This document shows positions 49,994 through 58,752 of a stretch of 64,000 nucleotides of DNA, piece after piece. Source of the stretch: CF-13 sp036782775 (GTDB taxonomy: Bacteria; Chloroflexota; Dormibacteria; CF-121); assembly GCA_036782775.1 (NCBI GenBank), contig DAIPYJ010000011.1, positions 1 to 64,000 on the forward strand, written 5' to 3'. Both the position numbers and the translations under genes were made by a program. The notes under the pieces are model-generated. The model ran no database searches. It saw nothing but the letters and a program-made list of their open reading frames with translations, and had not been told where the DNA came from. Numbering within the stretch: the stretch's first letter is position 1; each line of letters begins with the position of its first letter.

Positions 49994-50958
49994 TTCTCGA
50001 CCTCATCGACGCGTTGCAGCCATTGGCGGACGGAGCTGTGGCCAGGGTTCCGCTGGATTCGGCGGCGGACATCGAGAGGGTCCGTACCTGGTGCGCGCGC
50101 AGCGGCAACACCGTGGTGCGCGTCAACGATGACTGGGTCGAGGTGCGGCGAGGACGTTTGCGGGAGCCGGCGGGGCTGGAAACCATCCCGGCACGGCTCT
50201 GGCTCTATACGAACTTCGATTGCAACCTGGCCTGTGATTACTGTTGTGTCCGCTCGTCCCCAACAGCGAATCGGCGCGCTCTCGGATTGGAGCGCATCGG
50301 GCCGCTGGTCGGGGAAGCGCCGGGGGCCGGCGTGACCGAGCTCTTCCTCACCGGCGGCGAACCCTTCATCCTGCCCGACATCGACGCCATCGTGCGCAGC
50401 TGCGTAACAGTGCTGCCCACGACCCTGCTGACCAACGGCATGCTGTTTCAACGGGGCCGCCGGCTCGAAGCCTTGCGCCGGATGCCGCGCGATGGTTTCG
50501 CGCTTCAGATCAGCCTCGATTCCCCGACGCCGGAACTCCACGACCGCCATCGCGGTCAGGGCTCGTGGGAGAAGGCGATTGCCGGCATCCGCCTCGCAAG
50601 GGCCGAAGGCTTTCGGGTACGCGTGGCAACCACCCTGACCGAAGAGGGGTCGATCGAGTCGGAGCTCCGCGGTTTTCTTGATGAGCTCGGCATCCGGCGC
50701 GACGACCAGGTGATTCGGCCGCAGGCCCGTCGCGGGCTGGCACAAAAGGGTGTCGTGCTGACGGTGCCCGCCCTCATCCCCGAAGTCACGGTGACCGCCG
50801 ACGGTGTCTACTGGCACCCGGTCGCCGCCGACGACGATGACATGCTGGTGACCCGCTCGCTCTTTCCACTGGCCGACGCCGTGAACCAGGTGCGACATCG
50901 GCATCTCGAGCAGCAGCAGAAAGTGGAGGCGCTGGCGGAGGCGTTCGTATGCGCTTAG
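49987..50958 (+). CDS. Radical SAM enzyme with TusA-like N-terminal domain
   Basis: 323 residues from ATG 49987. Residues 1-60 resemble a TusA/SirA-like fold (ALQPLADGAVARVPLDSAAD, IERVRTWCARSGNTVV, NDDWVEVRRG) lacking the usual CPxP. The radical SAM domain follows: TNFDCNLACDYCC carries the CxxxCxxC cluster ligands, LFLTGGEPFI the SAM-binding GGEP, and LQISLDSP a conserved strand. No SPASM-type Cys cluster is seen at the C-terminus. The reaction is unknown; sulfur or selenium chemistry is suggested only by the TusA-like part. Confidence 0.88.
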   Translation: MVILDLIDALQPLADGAVARVPLDSAADIERVRTWCARSGNTVVRVNDDWVEVRRGRLREPAGLETIPARLWLYTNFDCNLACDYCCVRSSPTANRRALGLERIGPLVGEAPGAGVTELFLTGGEPFILPDIDAIVRSCVTVLPTTLLTNGMLFQRGRRLEALRRMPRDGFALQISLDSPTPELHDRHRGQGSWEKAIAGIRLARAEGFRVRVATTLTEEGSIESELRGFLDELGIRRDDQVIRPQARRGLAQKGVVLTVPALIPEVTVTADGVYWHPVAADDDDMLVTRSLFPLADAVNQVRHRHLEQQQKVEALAEAFVCA

Positions 50959-52370
50959 TCGCCCGCGACGAGATCGCACGGACGGAACGGATTGCGACAA
51001 GCGAGATCGCGCAGCCCAGGCCTCACCAAGTGCTCATCTGGGCGCTCGCGCTGGGAGCATCGTTTGCCTATTTCGGATTGGCGCTGGTCCGCCATTTGAG
51101 CTTTCACAGCGCCGCCTACGACCTGGGCTTTTTCGACCAGGTTCTCTGGAACGCCTCACGCGGCCATGGGCTTCGATCGACCTTCATCCCCTATGTCTTT
51201 TTTGGCGAGCATTTTGAACCCGCCCTGCTGCTCTTCATCCCGATCTATCGCGTCGTCGCGTCGCCCCTCTGGCTGCTGGGCGCCCAGTCGATTGCGCTTG
51301 GGCTCGCCGCGGTCCCGCTGCACGCCATCGCCCGGCGCCTGCTCGATTTGCAACGAGCGTGGCTCGTGGTCGGCGCATACCTGCTGCAACTCGGAATCGC
51401 GCGCGCCGTCGCGAGTGATTTCCACACGGAGACACTCGCCGTGCCCTTTGTCTTCCTTGCCATCCTCTTCGCGCTCCAGCGACGCTGGCATTGGTTTGCG
51501 CTGTTTGCCATCATTCCCATGCTCGCCAAGGAAGACGGCGTCCTGGTAACGATCGGCATCGCCATCCTGGCGCTCATCATGACGCGCCAGCGCATCAGCC
51601 TCGTGCCGGCAATCGCCGCGCTGGGGTACGGCATCGTCGTGCTCTTCTGGGCCATGCCCGTTATCCGACACGGCGCACCGGGAGACCTGGTCCTTCGTTA
51701 TGCGTACCTGGGATCGACGCCCGAGCAGGTGGTGCTCCATACGCTGACGCGACCTTGGCTCTGGCTGGAGAACTTGGCGAGCTCCCCGGCGTTGCCGGCT
51801 CTCCTGCTCTTGCTCGCCGCCGTCGGATTTCTTCCCATCTTCCGGCCAGCCGCGATGGGGGCCGCGTTGCTGCCCCTGATCCCGGCGTTCCTATCCACCG
51901 ATCCGTATCAGGCCGGACTGCGGCTGCAATATTCGATCCCCGCGGTGCCCTTGTTGATGATCGCCGCGCTGCTCGGCTGGCAGCGCCTGCCCGCGATGAG
52001 CGGCGGCGTGATGGTCATACTCGGTGCCGCAGCGACCTGGGTCGTGCTGGGGCCGGTCCTACCGCGCCTCGGGACCGACGTGCCGGGTCTCGGGCGCGCC
52101 GCTGACGTCACTCGTATCTTGCGTCTCATCCCGTCGGGCGATGAGGTCGGGGCGAGTTCGAATCTCGTGCCCCATCTGTCGGAGCGCCCGTCGATCTGGG
52201 AGTTTCCCGCCGGGTTCGGCGCCCGGTGGATTGTCATCGATCGGTCAGCGAGTGTCTCGCAGGAAAGTCAGGCGCATGGGTACGCCGCGGCAATTGCGCG
52301 GTTGCCCGCGGCCGGCTACACGATGGAGGCAGAAGCGGACGGCGTGACCGTCTGGCGCAAGTCGCCATGA
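50949..52370 (+). CDS. DUF2079 polytopic membrane protein (GT-C-like)
   Basis: 473 residues with about ten membrane helices. The early loop SAAYDLGFFDQVLWNASRGH, HFEPALLLFIPIYRV and ASDFHTETLAVPFVF are the conserved DUF2079 blocks. The topology and acidic first loop resemble GT-C glycosyltransferases such as ArnT, so a lipid-linked sugar transferase role is plausible, fitting the neighbouring polyprenyl-phosphate-type transferase and epimerase. It overlaps both neighbours (10 bp and 4 bp). Confidence 0.88.
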   Translation: MRLVARDEIARTERIATSEIAQPRPHQVLIWALALGASFAYFGLALVRHLSFHSAAYDLGFFDQVLWNASRGHGLRSTFIPYVFFGEHFEPALLLFIPIYRVVASPLWLLGAQSIALGLAAVPLHAIARRLLDLQRAWLVVGAYLLQLGIARAVASDFHTETLAVPFVFLAILFALQRRWHWFALFAIIPMLAKEDGVLVTIGIAILALIMTRQRISLVPAIAALGYGIVVLFWAMPVIRHGAPGDLVLRYAYLGSTPEQVVLHTLTRPWLWLENLASSPALPALLLLLAAVGFLPIFRPAAMGAALLPLIPAFLSTDPYQAGLRLQYSIPAVPLLMIAALLGWQRLPAMSGGVMVILGAAATWVVLGPVLPRLGTDVPGLGRAADVTRILRLIPSGDEVGASSNLVPHLSERPSIWEFPAGFGARWIVIDRSASVSQESQAHGYAAAIARLPAAGYTMEAEADGVTVWRKSP

Positions 52371-53479
52371 CACGAGTCCTTGTGACTGGCGGCGCCGGAT
52401 TCATCGGCTCGCATCTGGTTGACGCCCTGCTGACGCGAGGATTCGACGTCCGCGTCCTCGACAACCTCGATCCCCAGGCACACGAAGGCGGTCGCGCGCG
52501 ATTCCTTTCGAGCGATGCCGAGTTGATGGTCGGCGATCTACGCGACCGCGACGCCGTTCGCCGCGCCCTGAACGGGATGGAGCTGGTCTTCCACCAGGCG
52601 GGCATGGTGGGAAACGGCCAGTCGATGTACGAGATCCATCGCTATGTCGAGGTCAACGGCGGCGGCACCGCCATCCTCATGGAAGAGATCGTGGCGCGTC
52701 GTGATCGCATCCGCCGGGTGATTGCGGCGTCGTCGATGGTGGTTTACGGCGAGGGCGCCTACTGGTGTGCTCAGCACGGCGAGTGCCGGGGAACGCGATC
52801 GGCGGAAGACCTGCGGGCGCGCCGGTGGGAGCCCCTTTGCCAGATCTGCGGCGCCGCGCTGACGCCGAGGCCGACAAATGAAGAGTGGCCCCTGCAGCCG
52901 ACCTCGCCGTATGCGATTTCAAAGCGCGATTCTGAGGAGATCACGCTGGTCAGTGCCCGTGCGCACGGCGTGGACGCGGTGGCGTTGCGCTACCTCAACG
53001 TCTACGGTCCGCGCCAGGCGCTTGGCAACCCATACACGGGGGTCGCTGCCGTCTTCTGCGCCCGATTGCTCAGTGGCCGAGCGCCGCTCATCTTCGAGGA
53101 CGGCGGCCAGCGACGCGACCTGGTTCATGTCTCGGATATCGTGCGCGCCAATCTCCTCGCCATGGACTCGCCATTGGCCTCCGGTTATCCGATCAACATT
53201 GGGACCGGAACCTCGGTTACCGTCCTGGAGCTCGCCCAAACGTTAGCGCGAGGATTGGGTATCGATCACGCCCCCGAAATCTCCGGCCTCTACCGCGCCG
53301 GGGACATTCGGCACTGCTATGCGGATATCAGCCGTGCCGAACGGCTTCTCGGGTTCAGCGCCGAGGCTGATCGCGACGAGTGCCTGAGCGAGCTCGCCCA
53401 ATGGGTTGCTACGCAGCCGTCAGTGGATCGCTCGGAGGGAGCGCTTGCCGCACTCAAGGACCGGGGGCTGATCCGCTGA
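52367..53479 (+). CDS. NAD-dependent sugar epimerase/dehydratase with Cys-rich insertion
   Basis: 370 residues from ATG 52367. TGGAGFIGSHLVDALL (NAD binding), SSMVVYGEG and YAISK (YxxxK) mark an extended SDR of the nucleotide-sugar epimerase group. Between catalytic Ser and Tyr is an insertion with CAQHGEC and CQICG, a probable zinc ribbon, as in dTDP-L-rhamnose 4-epimerase-like proteins. Substrate is probably a nucleotide-linked hexose for the sugar transferases of this run. The start overlaps the DUF2079 stop (ATGA). Confidence 0.9.
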   Translation: MTRVLVTGGAGFIGSHLVDALLTRGFDVRVLDNLDPQAHEGGRARFLSSDAELMVGDLRDRDAVRRALNGMELVFHQAGMVGNGQSMYEIHRYVEVNGGGTAILMEEIVARRDRIRRVIAASSMVVYGEGAYWCAQHGECRGTRSAEDLRARRWEPLCQICGAALTPRPTNEEWPLQPTSPYAISKRDSEEITLVSARAHGVDAVALRYLNVYGPRQALGNPYTGVAAVFCARLLSGRAPLIFEDGGQRRDLVHVSDIVRANLLAMDSPLASGYPINIGTGTSVTVLELAQTLARGLGIDHAPEISGLYRAGDIRHCYADISRAERLLGFSAEADRDECLSELAQWVATQPSVDRSEGALAALKDRGLIR

Positions 53480-53484
53480 TCGAT

Positions 53485-54480
53485 GTGGCTCACCCAGAAT
53501 CGACTGGCTGGCGATTGGCGATGGCGGTGACGCTGGCGCTCTCGCTCGCAGCCTGCGGCGCATCATCAGCACCACGCGTCGGTGAGCCGGCAGCGCCGGC
53601 AACGGTTACCGCCTCACCCGCCGGAAGGCTGGTCGCGGTCGGCGCAGGGCCGGAGGGGATCGCCGTCGACCCCGAAGCCGGCCTGATCGCGGTCGCCGTC
53701 CGCTCGCCCGCCGCAATCGTGGTGCTCGATCGCAGCGGATCAACCCTTCGTCGGGTGGCGCTACCCTCCTCCGCGCGCCATCTTCGTTTCAGCACATCGG
53801 GCTCGCTGTTGGTCCCGGCTGAGCAGGCCCAGCAGTTGATCCAGGTCGACGTGACGAGCGGACGCATCGTGAGCTCTACGCCTGTTGGGCACCAGCCGCA
53901 TGATGCCGTTCCGTTCGGCAGCAGGGTTTTCGTCACCAACGAGTTCTCCGACACGCTGTCCGTCATCGAGGCCGTGCAGGTGGTGGCAACGATCCCTGCG
54001 CCGAAGCAGCCCGGTGGCATCGCGGCATCGACCAGCGTGCTGGCGGTGCTCGGGGTGCGATCACACACCGTGCGCTTCATCGATGCCGGTTCCCTGGCGA
54101 CGATCGCGACGCTGCCCGCCGGGGCCGGGCCAACGCATGTCGTGGGCGATGGCGAGGGCCGATTCTTCGTCACCGACACGGTTGGCAATGCCCTGCTGAC
54201 CTATGCCTCGTCTCCGGCGCCGCATCTGGTAAGCCGGCGGACGGTGCAGGGAACGCCCTATGGCATCGCCCTTGACACCGTCCATGCCCGACTGTTCCTG
54301 ACGCTGACGGCTCGTAACCAGGCAGTCGAATACCACCTAGTCGGGGACACCCTCGCCGAGGTCGCTCGATTTTCCACCCCACGACAGCCGAACACCGTCG
54401 CGGCCGACCCCGTCAGCGGGACGGTCTTCGTCACCGGTACCGCCGACGGTGTCGTGCAGATCATGTCAAGCTTCAACTGA
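53485..54480 (+). CDS. YVTN-type beta-propeller lipoprotein
   Basis: About 331 residues from GTG 53485 (ATG 53521 possible). The lipobox LSLAACGA gives a surface lipoprotein. Repeats such as GPEGIAVDPEAGLIAVAVRS, FVTNEFSDTLSVIEA and QPNTVAADPVSGTVFVTGT are YVTN/NHL-type propeller blades, about seven. It is probably a binding scaffold. It begins 5 bp after the epimerase stop and ends at the first base of the response regulator start. Confidence 0.85.
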   Translation: MAHPESTGWRLAMAVTLALSLAACGASSAPRVGEPAAPATVTASPAGRLVAVGAGPEGIAVDPEAGLIAVAVRSPAAIVVLDRSGSTLRRVALPSSARHLRFSTSGSLLVPAEQAQQLIQVDVTSGRIVSSTPVGHQPHDAVPFGSRVFVTNEFSDTLSVIEAVQVVATIPAPKQPGGIAASTSVLAVLGVRSHTVRFIDAGSLATIATLPAGAGPTHVVGDGEGRFFVTDTVGNALLTYASSPAPHLVSRRTVQGTPYGIALDTVHARLFLTLTARNQAVEYHLVGDTLAEVARFSTPRQPNTVAADPVSGTVFVTGTADGVVQIMSSFN

Positions 54481-55148
54481 TGGCTACCCGCGTGCTTCTC
54501 ATCGACGACGATCCGAAGATCGTTTCACTGCTGCAGCGTGGCCTCGCCTTCGAGGGCTTCGAGGTGACCACCGCACCCGACGGCACCGACGGATTGAACG
54601 CGGCGCGGACCACTCGGCCACAGCTGGTATTGCTCGACATCGCGATGCCCGAGCCGGACGGATTCGAAGTCTGCCGCCGGCTGCGGCTTGCCACCGACGT
54701 GCCGGTCATCATGCTGACCGCCCGCGACGACGTGGCCGATAAGGTGAGCGCGCTGAATCTCGGCGCGGACGACTATGTGGCCAAGCCGTTCGCCTTTGAC
54801 GAGCTGCTGGCCCGGATTCGCGCCGTGCTCCGCCGCCATCAGGATGGCGATGAGCCGCTCACCTACCTCGACCTTGTCGTCGATCCCCGGACGCGCGAGG
54901 CCCAGCGCGCCGGCCGGGTCATCGACTTGACCGGCCGCGAGTTCGACCTGCTGCTCTTCTTCATGCGTCATCCGCGGCAGGTGCTGACCCGCCAGCAGCT
55001 GATCGACCGCGTCTGGGGGTTTGACGAATCGCCGGAGACAAACGCGCTCGACGTCCATATCGGCCACCTGCGGCAAAAGCTCGAAGGCGCGGACGGCACC
55101 CGTTTGATCCAGACCATCCGCGGCATCGGCTATGCGCTTCGCGGGTAA
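54480..55148 (+). CDS. OmpR/PhoB-family response regulator
   Basis: 222 residues. Receiver: acidic pocket LLIDDD, phospho-acceptor D53 in LLDIAMPEPDG, Thr in IMLTAR and Lys in VAKPFAF. The C-terminal winged helix (VIDLTGREFDLLLFFMRHPR, LDVHIGHLRQKLE, IRGIGYAL) is the Trans_reg_C DNA-binding domain. The gene overlaps the propeller stop by 1 bp and the kinase start by 17 bp, so it is cotranscribed with both and may control the long operon. Confidence 0.95.
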   Translation: MATRVLLIDDDPKIVSLLQRGLAFEGFEVTTAPDGTDGLNAARTTRPQLVLLDIAMPEPDGFEVCRRLRLATDVPVIMLTARDDVADKVSALNLGADDYVAKPFAFDELLARIRAVLRRHQDGDEPLTYLDLVVDPRTREAQRAGRVIDLTGREFDLLLFFMRHPRQVLTRQQLIDRVWGFDESPETNALDVHIGHLRQKLEGADGTRLIQTIRGIGYALRG

Positions 55149-56544
55149 GGCGCTCGGCGTCGATGTTCGGTTGGCGCTCTGGTTCAGCGTCATCATGGGC
55201 GCGGTCCTCGCCGCCCTGAGCCTGACTGTCTTCCAGCTCACCAAGGACAGCCTGCTCCGCGAAGCCGATCAGGATGTCCGCCAACGCGCCACTCTCATCG
55301 CGGCGGCACAACCGATCGAAAGCTCGCAAATCCTGATGCCGCGCACCGATGTCTTCAGCGCCCCAGATATCTTTGTCCAGATCGTCGATCCAAACGGCCA
55401 CGTGCTGAGCACCTCGAGCAATCTGTCGGGACACGTTCTTCCTTTTATTCCCTCAGCGATCCGGGCCGGCAATGTCACCGAGCAGCAAGTCAGTGGCCGG
55501 ATGCTCATCCTCTGTGGCCGACCGATCACCTCTGGCGGCATGCTCAAGGGCTACGTGCTCGTCGCACGCTCGCCGCAAACGATTTATGTCGCCCTGGATC
55601 GGCTGCGTTCGATTCTCTATCCAGGCGCTGCGCTCGCGCTGATCCTGGCTGGAATCGCCGGGTGGCTCCTGGTGCGCAGGGCACTCGGACCGCTGCGGCG
55701 GATTGGCAGCGCCGCCGCCCGGATCGCCGCGACCCGGGATCACACCCAACGCATTGGATATACCGGACCACCCGATGAGATTGGCCGCGTCGCGCAGACG
55801 ATCGACGGCATGCTCAAGTCACTAGAGGAAGCGCACGCACAGGTCCAGGCGTCGCATGACGCACAGAAACGGTTTCTGGCTGAGATCTCCCACGAACTCC
55901 GCACGCCGTTGACCATCATGCTTTCCTCGTTGGACCTGCTCGTCAGGACTGGACGGTCCGACCCCGAATTCGCCAGGCGCGCGATCGCCGATATTCGAGT
56001 CGAGGCCGACCGAATGGCGCGGATGGTCAGCCATCTCCTGATCATGGCGCGTTCCGACGCGGGCGCGCCCGCGGCTCCACATCGCCCGGTGATCGTGGTC
56101 GACGTCTTGACTGATGCATGCCGGCAACTCAGCCAGACAAACGGACGCTTGCGCTATCGGAACCTCGAGCGGATCGACGATGCCGTCGTCGATGGCGACA
56201 GCGACTATCTGAAGCAGCTGTTTCTGATCCTGCTCGATAACGCCTTCAAATACACACCGCCCGATGGGCATGTCGAAGTCAGCGGCACCTTCAACGACGG
56301 AACCGTCGCCATCGCTGTCGCCGACGAGGGGATGGGCATTCCTCCCGAGGATTTGCCGCATCTATTCGAGCGCTTCTACCGCGGGAAAAATGCGCACAGC
56401 CAGGGACTCGGCTTAGGGCTTGCCATCGCGCGACATATCGCGATGCAACACGGGGGGCGAATCGACGCTGAAAGCAAGCCAGGCAGTGGTAGCCGGTTTA
56501 CGGTATCACTGCCGCTCGCGACGCCCGTAGAGAGCTTAGGCTAA
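55132..56544 (+). CDS. Membrane sensor histidine kinase
   Basis: 470 residues. Two membrane helices (about 12-37 and 158-180) flank an extracytoplasmic sensor region. A HAMP domain (VRRALGPLRRIGSAAARIAA) leads to HisKA with His in FLAEISHELRTPLTIMLSS and HATPase_c with LLDNAFKYTPP, ADEGMGIPPEDL and GLGLGLAIARH. It is the EnvZ/BaeS-like partner of the adjacent OmpR-type regulator. Signal unknown. Confidence 0.94.
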   Translation: MRFAGKALGVDVRLALWFSVIMGAVLAALSLTVFQLTKDSLLREADQDVRQRATLIAAAQPIESSQILMPRTDVFSAPDIFVQIVDPNGHVLSTSSNLSGHVLPFIPSAIRAGNVTEQQVSGRMLILCGRPITSGGMLKGYVLVARSPQTIYVALDRLRSILYPGAALALILAGIAGWLLVRRALGPLRRIGSAAARIAATRDHTQRIGYTGPPDEIGRVAQTIDGMLKSLEEAHAQVQASHDAQKRFLAEISHELRTPLTIMLSSLDLLVRTGRSDPEFARRAIADIRVEADRMARMVSHLLIMARSDAGAPAAPHRPVIVVDVLTDACRQLSQTNGRLRYRNLERIDDAVVDGDSDYLKQLFLILLDNAFKYTPPDGHVEVSGTFNDGTVAIAVADEGMGIPPEDLPHLFERFYRGKNAHSQGLGLGLAIARHIAMQHGGRIDAESKPGSGSRFTVSLPLATPVESLG

Positions 56545-56566
56545 GCGGGCCCCACGCCTGGCTGCG

Positions 56567-57226
56567 ATGCTTAGATGGGGACCAATGAGCTGGCGTATCC
56601 GGTCGACCTGGCGCCGCTCGTGGGCGCTGCTGGTTGCGATCGGGCTGATCGCCAGTCTCGGCCTCCTTGGATTGACGGCGTACAACTGGGTCGAGATTCC
56701 GTTCCTCAAGTTCGAGCTTGCTGCCGGCCAGTGCAAGTTCGGTCCACCCTTAGCCGGCGTCTACTTCCCCAGCCGCCTCCATGTGCTGAATCGCTGCATG
56801 ACGGTGAGCGGCGTCGTCGATTGTTTCAAGGTCGAGCCTGATGGTGACGTCCACCTGCGCGTCCGGTTGGATCCTCAGTTCTCGGGGCTGCTGAAACCGG
56901 CCAACGCGCTGCAGACCTGCGCCGACCATTTAGGCCCACACATCGTCGTCGAGATCATTCCGCAGCACCCCGAAGGTCTTCTCTTCAGAAATAACGATGC
57001 CGACGCCGGAGGGTTCATCGATCCACAAATGCCCGCTCCCGGCGAGCACGTCACGGTCACCGGGCCCTACGTCATCGACACCAACATCCTTCACCGTGTC
57101 CTCTACCAGGGGAGGGTCGCTGAGAATTGGGCAGAGATTCATCCCGCCTGGGCGATCCGGGTCGATCAACCAGTCAGCCCTGCCCAGCCGAACAAGTTCG
57201 GCCCGGCGTTTGGAGAATCTGGTTGA
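56567..57226 (+). CDS. Membrane-anchored extracytoplasmic protein, family not recognised
   Basis: 219 residues with one N-terminal helix (SWALLVAIGLIASLGLLGLTAY) and a soluble domain outside. The pattern NRCMTVSGVVDCFKVEPDGD, HIVVEIIPQHPEG, GEHVTVTGPYVID and NWAEIHPAWAI suggests an OB-like beta fold with a conserved EIHP segment. Four Cys could form disulfides. ATG 56585 is an alternative start. It is the last gene of the long co-directional run, 22 bp after the kinase, and convergent with the CDF gene. Confidence 0.75.
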   Translation: MLRWGPMSWRIRSTWRRSWALLVAIGLIASLGLLGLTAYNWVEIPFLKFELAAGQCKFGPPLAGVYFPSRLHVLNRCMTVSGVVDCFKVEPDGDVHLRVRLDPQFSGLLKPANALQTCADHLGPHIVVEIIPQHPEGLLFRNNDADAGGFIDPQMPAPGEHVTVTGPYVIDTNILHRVLYQGRVAENWAEIHPAWAIRVDQPVSPAQPNKFGPAFGESG

Positions 57227-57240
57227 CCTTCGGCAAAAAG

Positions 57241-58194
57241 TTAGATCGCTTCTGACCTGGTCTCCGTCTTCGATTCGGAGCTGATGTCGGGAACCGACTC
57301 AACGGCGACCTCCCGGACATCGGGAATAGCCTCCAGGATCGTCTTTTCCACTTGATGGCTCAGCTCGTGCGCCTCCACGAACGATATGGTCGGAGGAAGG
57401 TGCACCCTCACGCGGACCTCGACCTGCCGTCCCAGCCAGCGCACGCGCAGGTTCGTCACCGCTTTCACCTCTGGGATCTGGTTGATCGCAGCAAGCACGG
57501 TCCTGCCGACTTCGTCGTCATGAACGTCCATCAGGCGAGAGACCACATCCCGAGTCGCATCGATGCCGATGTGCACAATCAGCAGGGCGATCGCAAAGCC
57601 GGCTAGTGGGTCGGCCGCGCGAAAACCCAGTGCCACACCAATCAGGCCGACCAAGGCTCCTCCAGAGGCAATCGCGTCGAGCATCGAATGCTTGGCATCG
57701 ACGATCAGGGGCGCACTTTTGATCGCACGACCGACCTTGAGCTTGTAGCGGGCCACTAGCTGGTTGCCAACGATGCCAACGACGGCCGCCACCATGCCAA
57801 TGGCCAGGTGGCTCGTGCCGCGGCCCGAGACAAACTTCTCGTAGGACTGCCAGGCTGCGAGCACGGCACTTGCCCAAATCGCGGCGACGATCACGATGCC
57901 CGCAAGATCCTCGGCGCGGCCATAACCATACGGGTACCTTGCCGTGGCCGTCCGTCGCGACGCACGAAAGCCCAAATAGACGCCAACGGTCGTGAAGACG
58001 TCGCCGAGATTGTGCAAGGCATCGGATAGCAGGGCCACGCTGCCAGATAGGAAGACGACACCAAGTTCGAAGCTGCTGGTCAGCAACAGACCAAGTGACG
58101 AGAAGACGATGGCGCGCATCGCCTTCTGACGGTTGGCCTCGTCGCTGCCTCGCTCGGGCAGATAGAAGATCCCCGGCTGAGCGCGGTGCGTCAT
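57241..58194 (-). CDS. Cation diffusion facilitator (CDF) metal exporter
   Basis: About 317 residues from ATG 58194 (58248 is possible). Six membrane helices with the two metal-site HxxxD motifs SDALHNLGDVF and DAKHSMLDAI, and a C-terminal cytoplasmic domain VTNLRVRWLGRQVEVRVRVHL typical of ZitB/CzcD-like Zn/Cd/Co exporters. The loop between helices lacks a long His-rich stretch. It is a stand-alone gene. Confidence 0.92.
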   Translation of the reverse strand: MTHRAQPGIFYLPERGSDEANRQKAMRAIVFSSLGLLLTSSFELGVVFLSGSVALLSDALHNLGDVFTTVGVYLGFRASRRTATARYPYGYGRAEDLAGIVIVAAIWASAVLAAWQSYEKFVSGRGTSHLAIGMVAAVVGIVGNQLVARYKLKVGRAIKSAPLIVDAKHSMLDAIASGGALVGLIGVALGFRAADPLAGFAIALLIVHIGIDATRDVVSRLMDVHDDEVGRTVLAAINQIPEVKAVTNLRVRWLGRQVEVRVRVHLPPTISFVEAHELSHQVEKTILEAIPDVREVAVESVPDISSESKTETRSEAI

Positions 58195-58332
58195 CGTCTT
58201 AATAGTGGCGGATGGCAATCGGCGGCCATGATGGCTGATCGGAGGCATGCAAGTCGTCGGTCAGCTAGCTCAAGATCAGCCTTGCGTTGCAGCTTGCCGC
58301 AGAAGCCGGTGGCGTCGTATGTTTGGCAGCAA

Positions 58333-58638
58333 ATGGATGATGCCAAGCCCGAAGTTGCGGCGGAAAAGGCGATACAGCCCGATCGGCTTCTTCCGGGCGA
58401 GGCGCGAGACACTCGTCTCTTGGAAGACGCAGAGCACTGGTTGGCCGTATACACGGAACTCGTACAGGGCAAACAGTCAATGGTGGCTGCCACACGTCAA
58501 ACGATCGATGCGATGAGTCGGAATGATGCTCGCCGCGAGGTGGAATCGACGGATATGGTCGTGCTCGCACGCGAGCTCGACCGCTTTCGCCGTGGAATGG
58601 ACTTTTGGAAGACTCGCATCCACGAGTTGCAGGGTTGA
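58333..58638 (+). CDS. Small conserved helical protein (paralog of gene at 30849)
   Basis: 101 residues from ATG 58333; GTG 58309 is possible. LLPGEARDTRLLEDAEHWLA with VYTEL, then DMVVLARELDRFRRGMDFWK, form two amphipathic helix pairs. The same pattern occurs at 30849-31100. It is a widespread small cytoplasmic protein of unknown function. Divergent from the CDF gene. Confidence 0.68.
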   Translation: MDDAKPEVAAEKAIQPDRLLPGEARDTRLLEDAEHWLAVYTELVQGKQSMVAATRQTIDAMSRNDARREVESTDMVVLARELDRFRRGMDFWKTRIHELQG

Positions 58639-58752
58639 TTAGTTACAGGAACGGCGCTACGGCAAGACAGCCCTAGCAGTCAGCCTGCCGACGCTCTGAA
58701 TTCGTTGGCTTGAGACTCTGGCGGAAGGGTGCTAGGGTGATTTTTGAGATTT

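Noticed and set aside
49939..51000. 353-codon minus-strand open frame
   Set aside because: Antisense to the radical SAM gene with intact CxxxCxxC and GGEP motifs.
52140..52185. Another T-loop-like string (GAGTTCGAATCTCG)
   Set aside because: Lies within the well-supported DUF2079 coding frame; no cloverleaf can be drawn.
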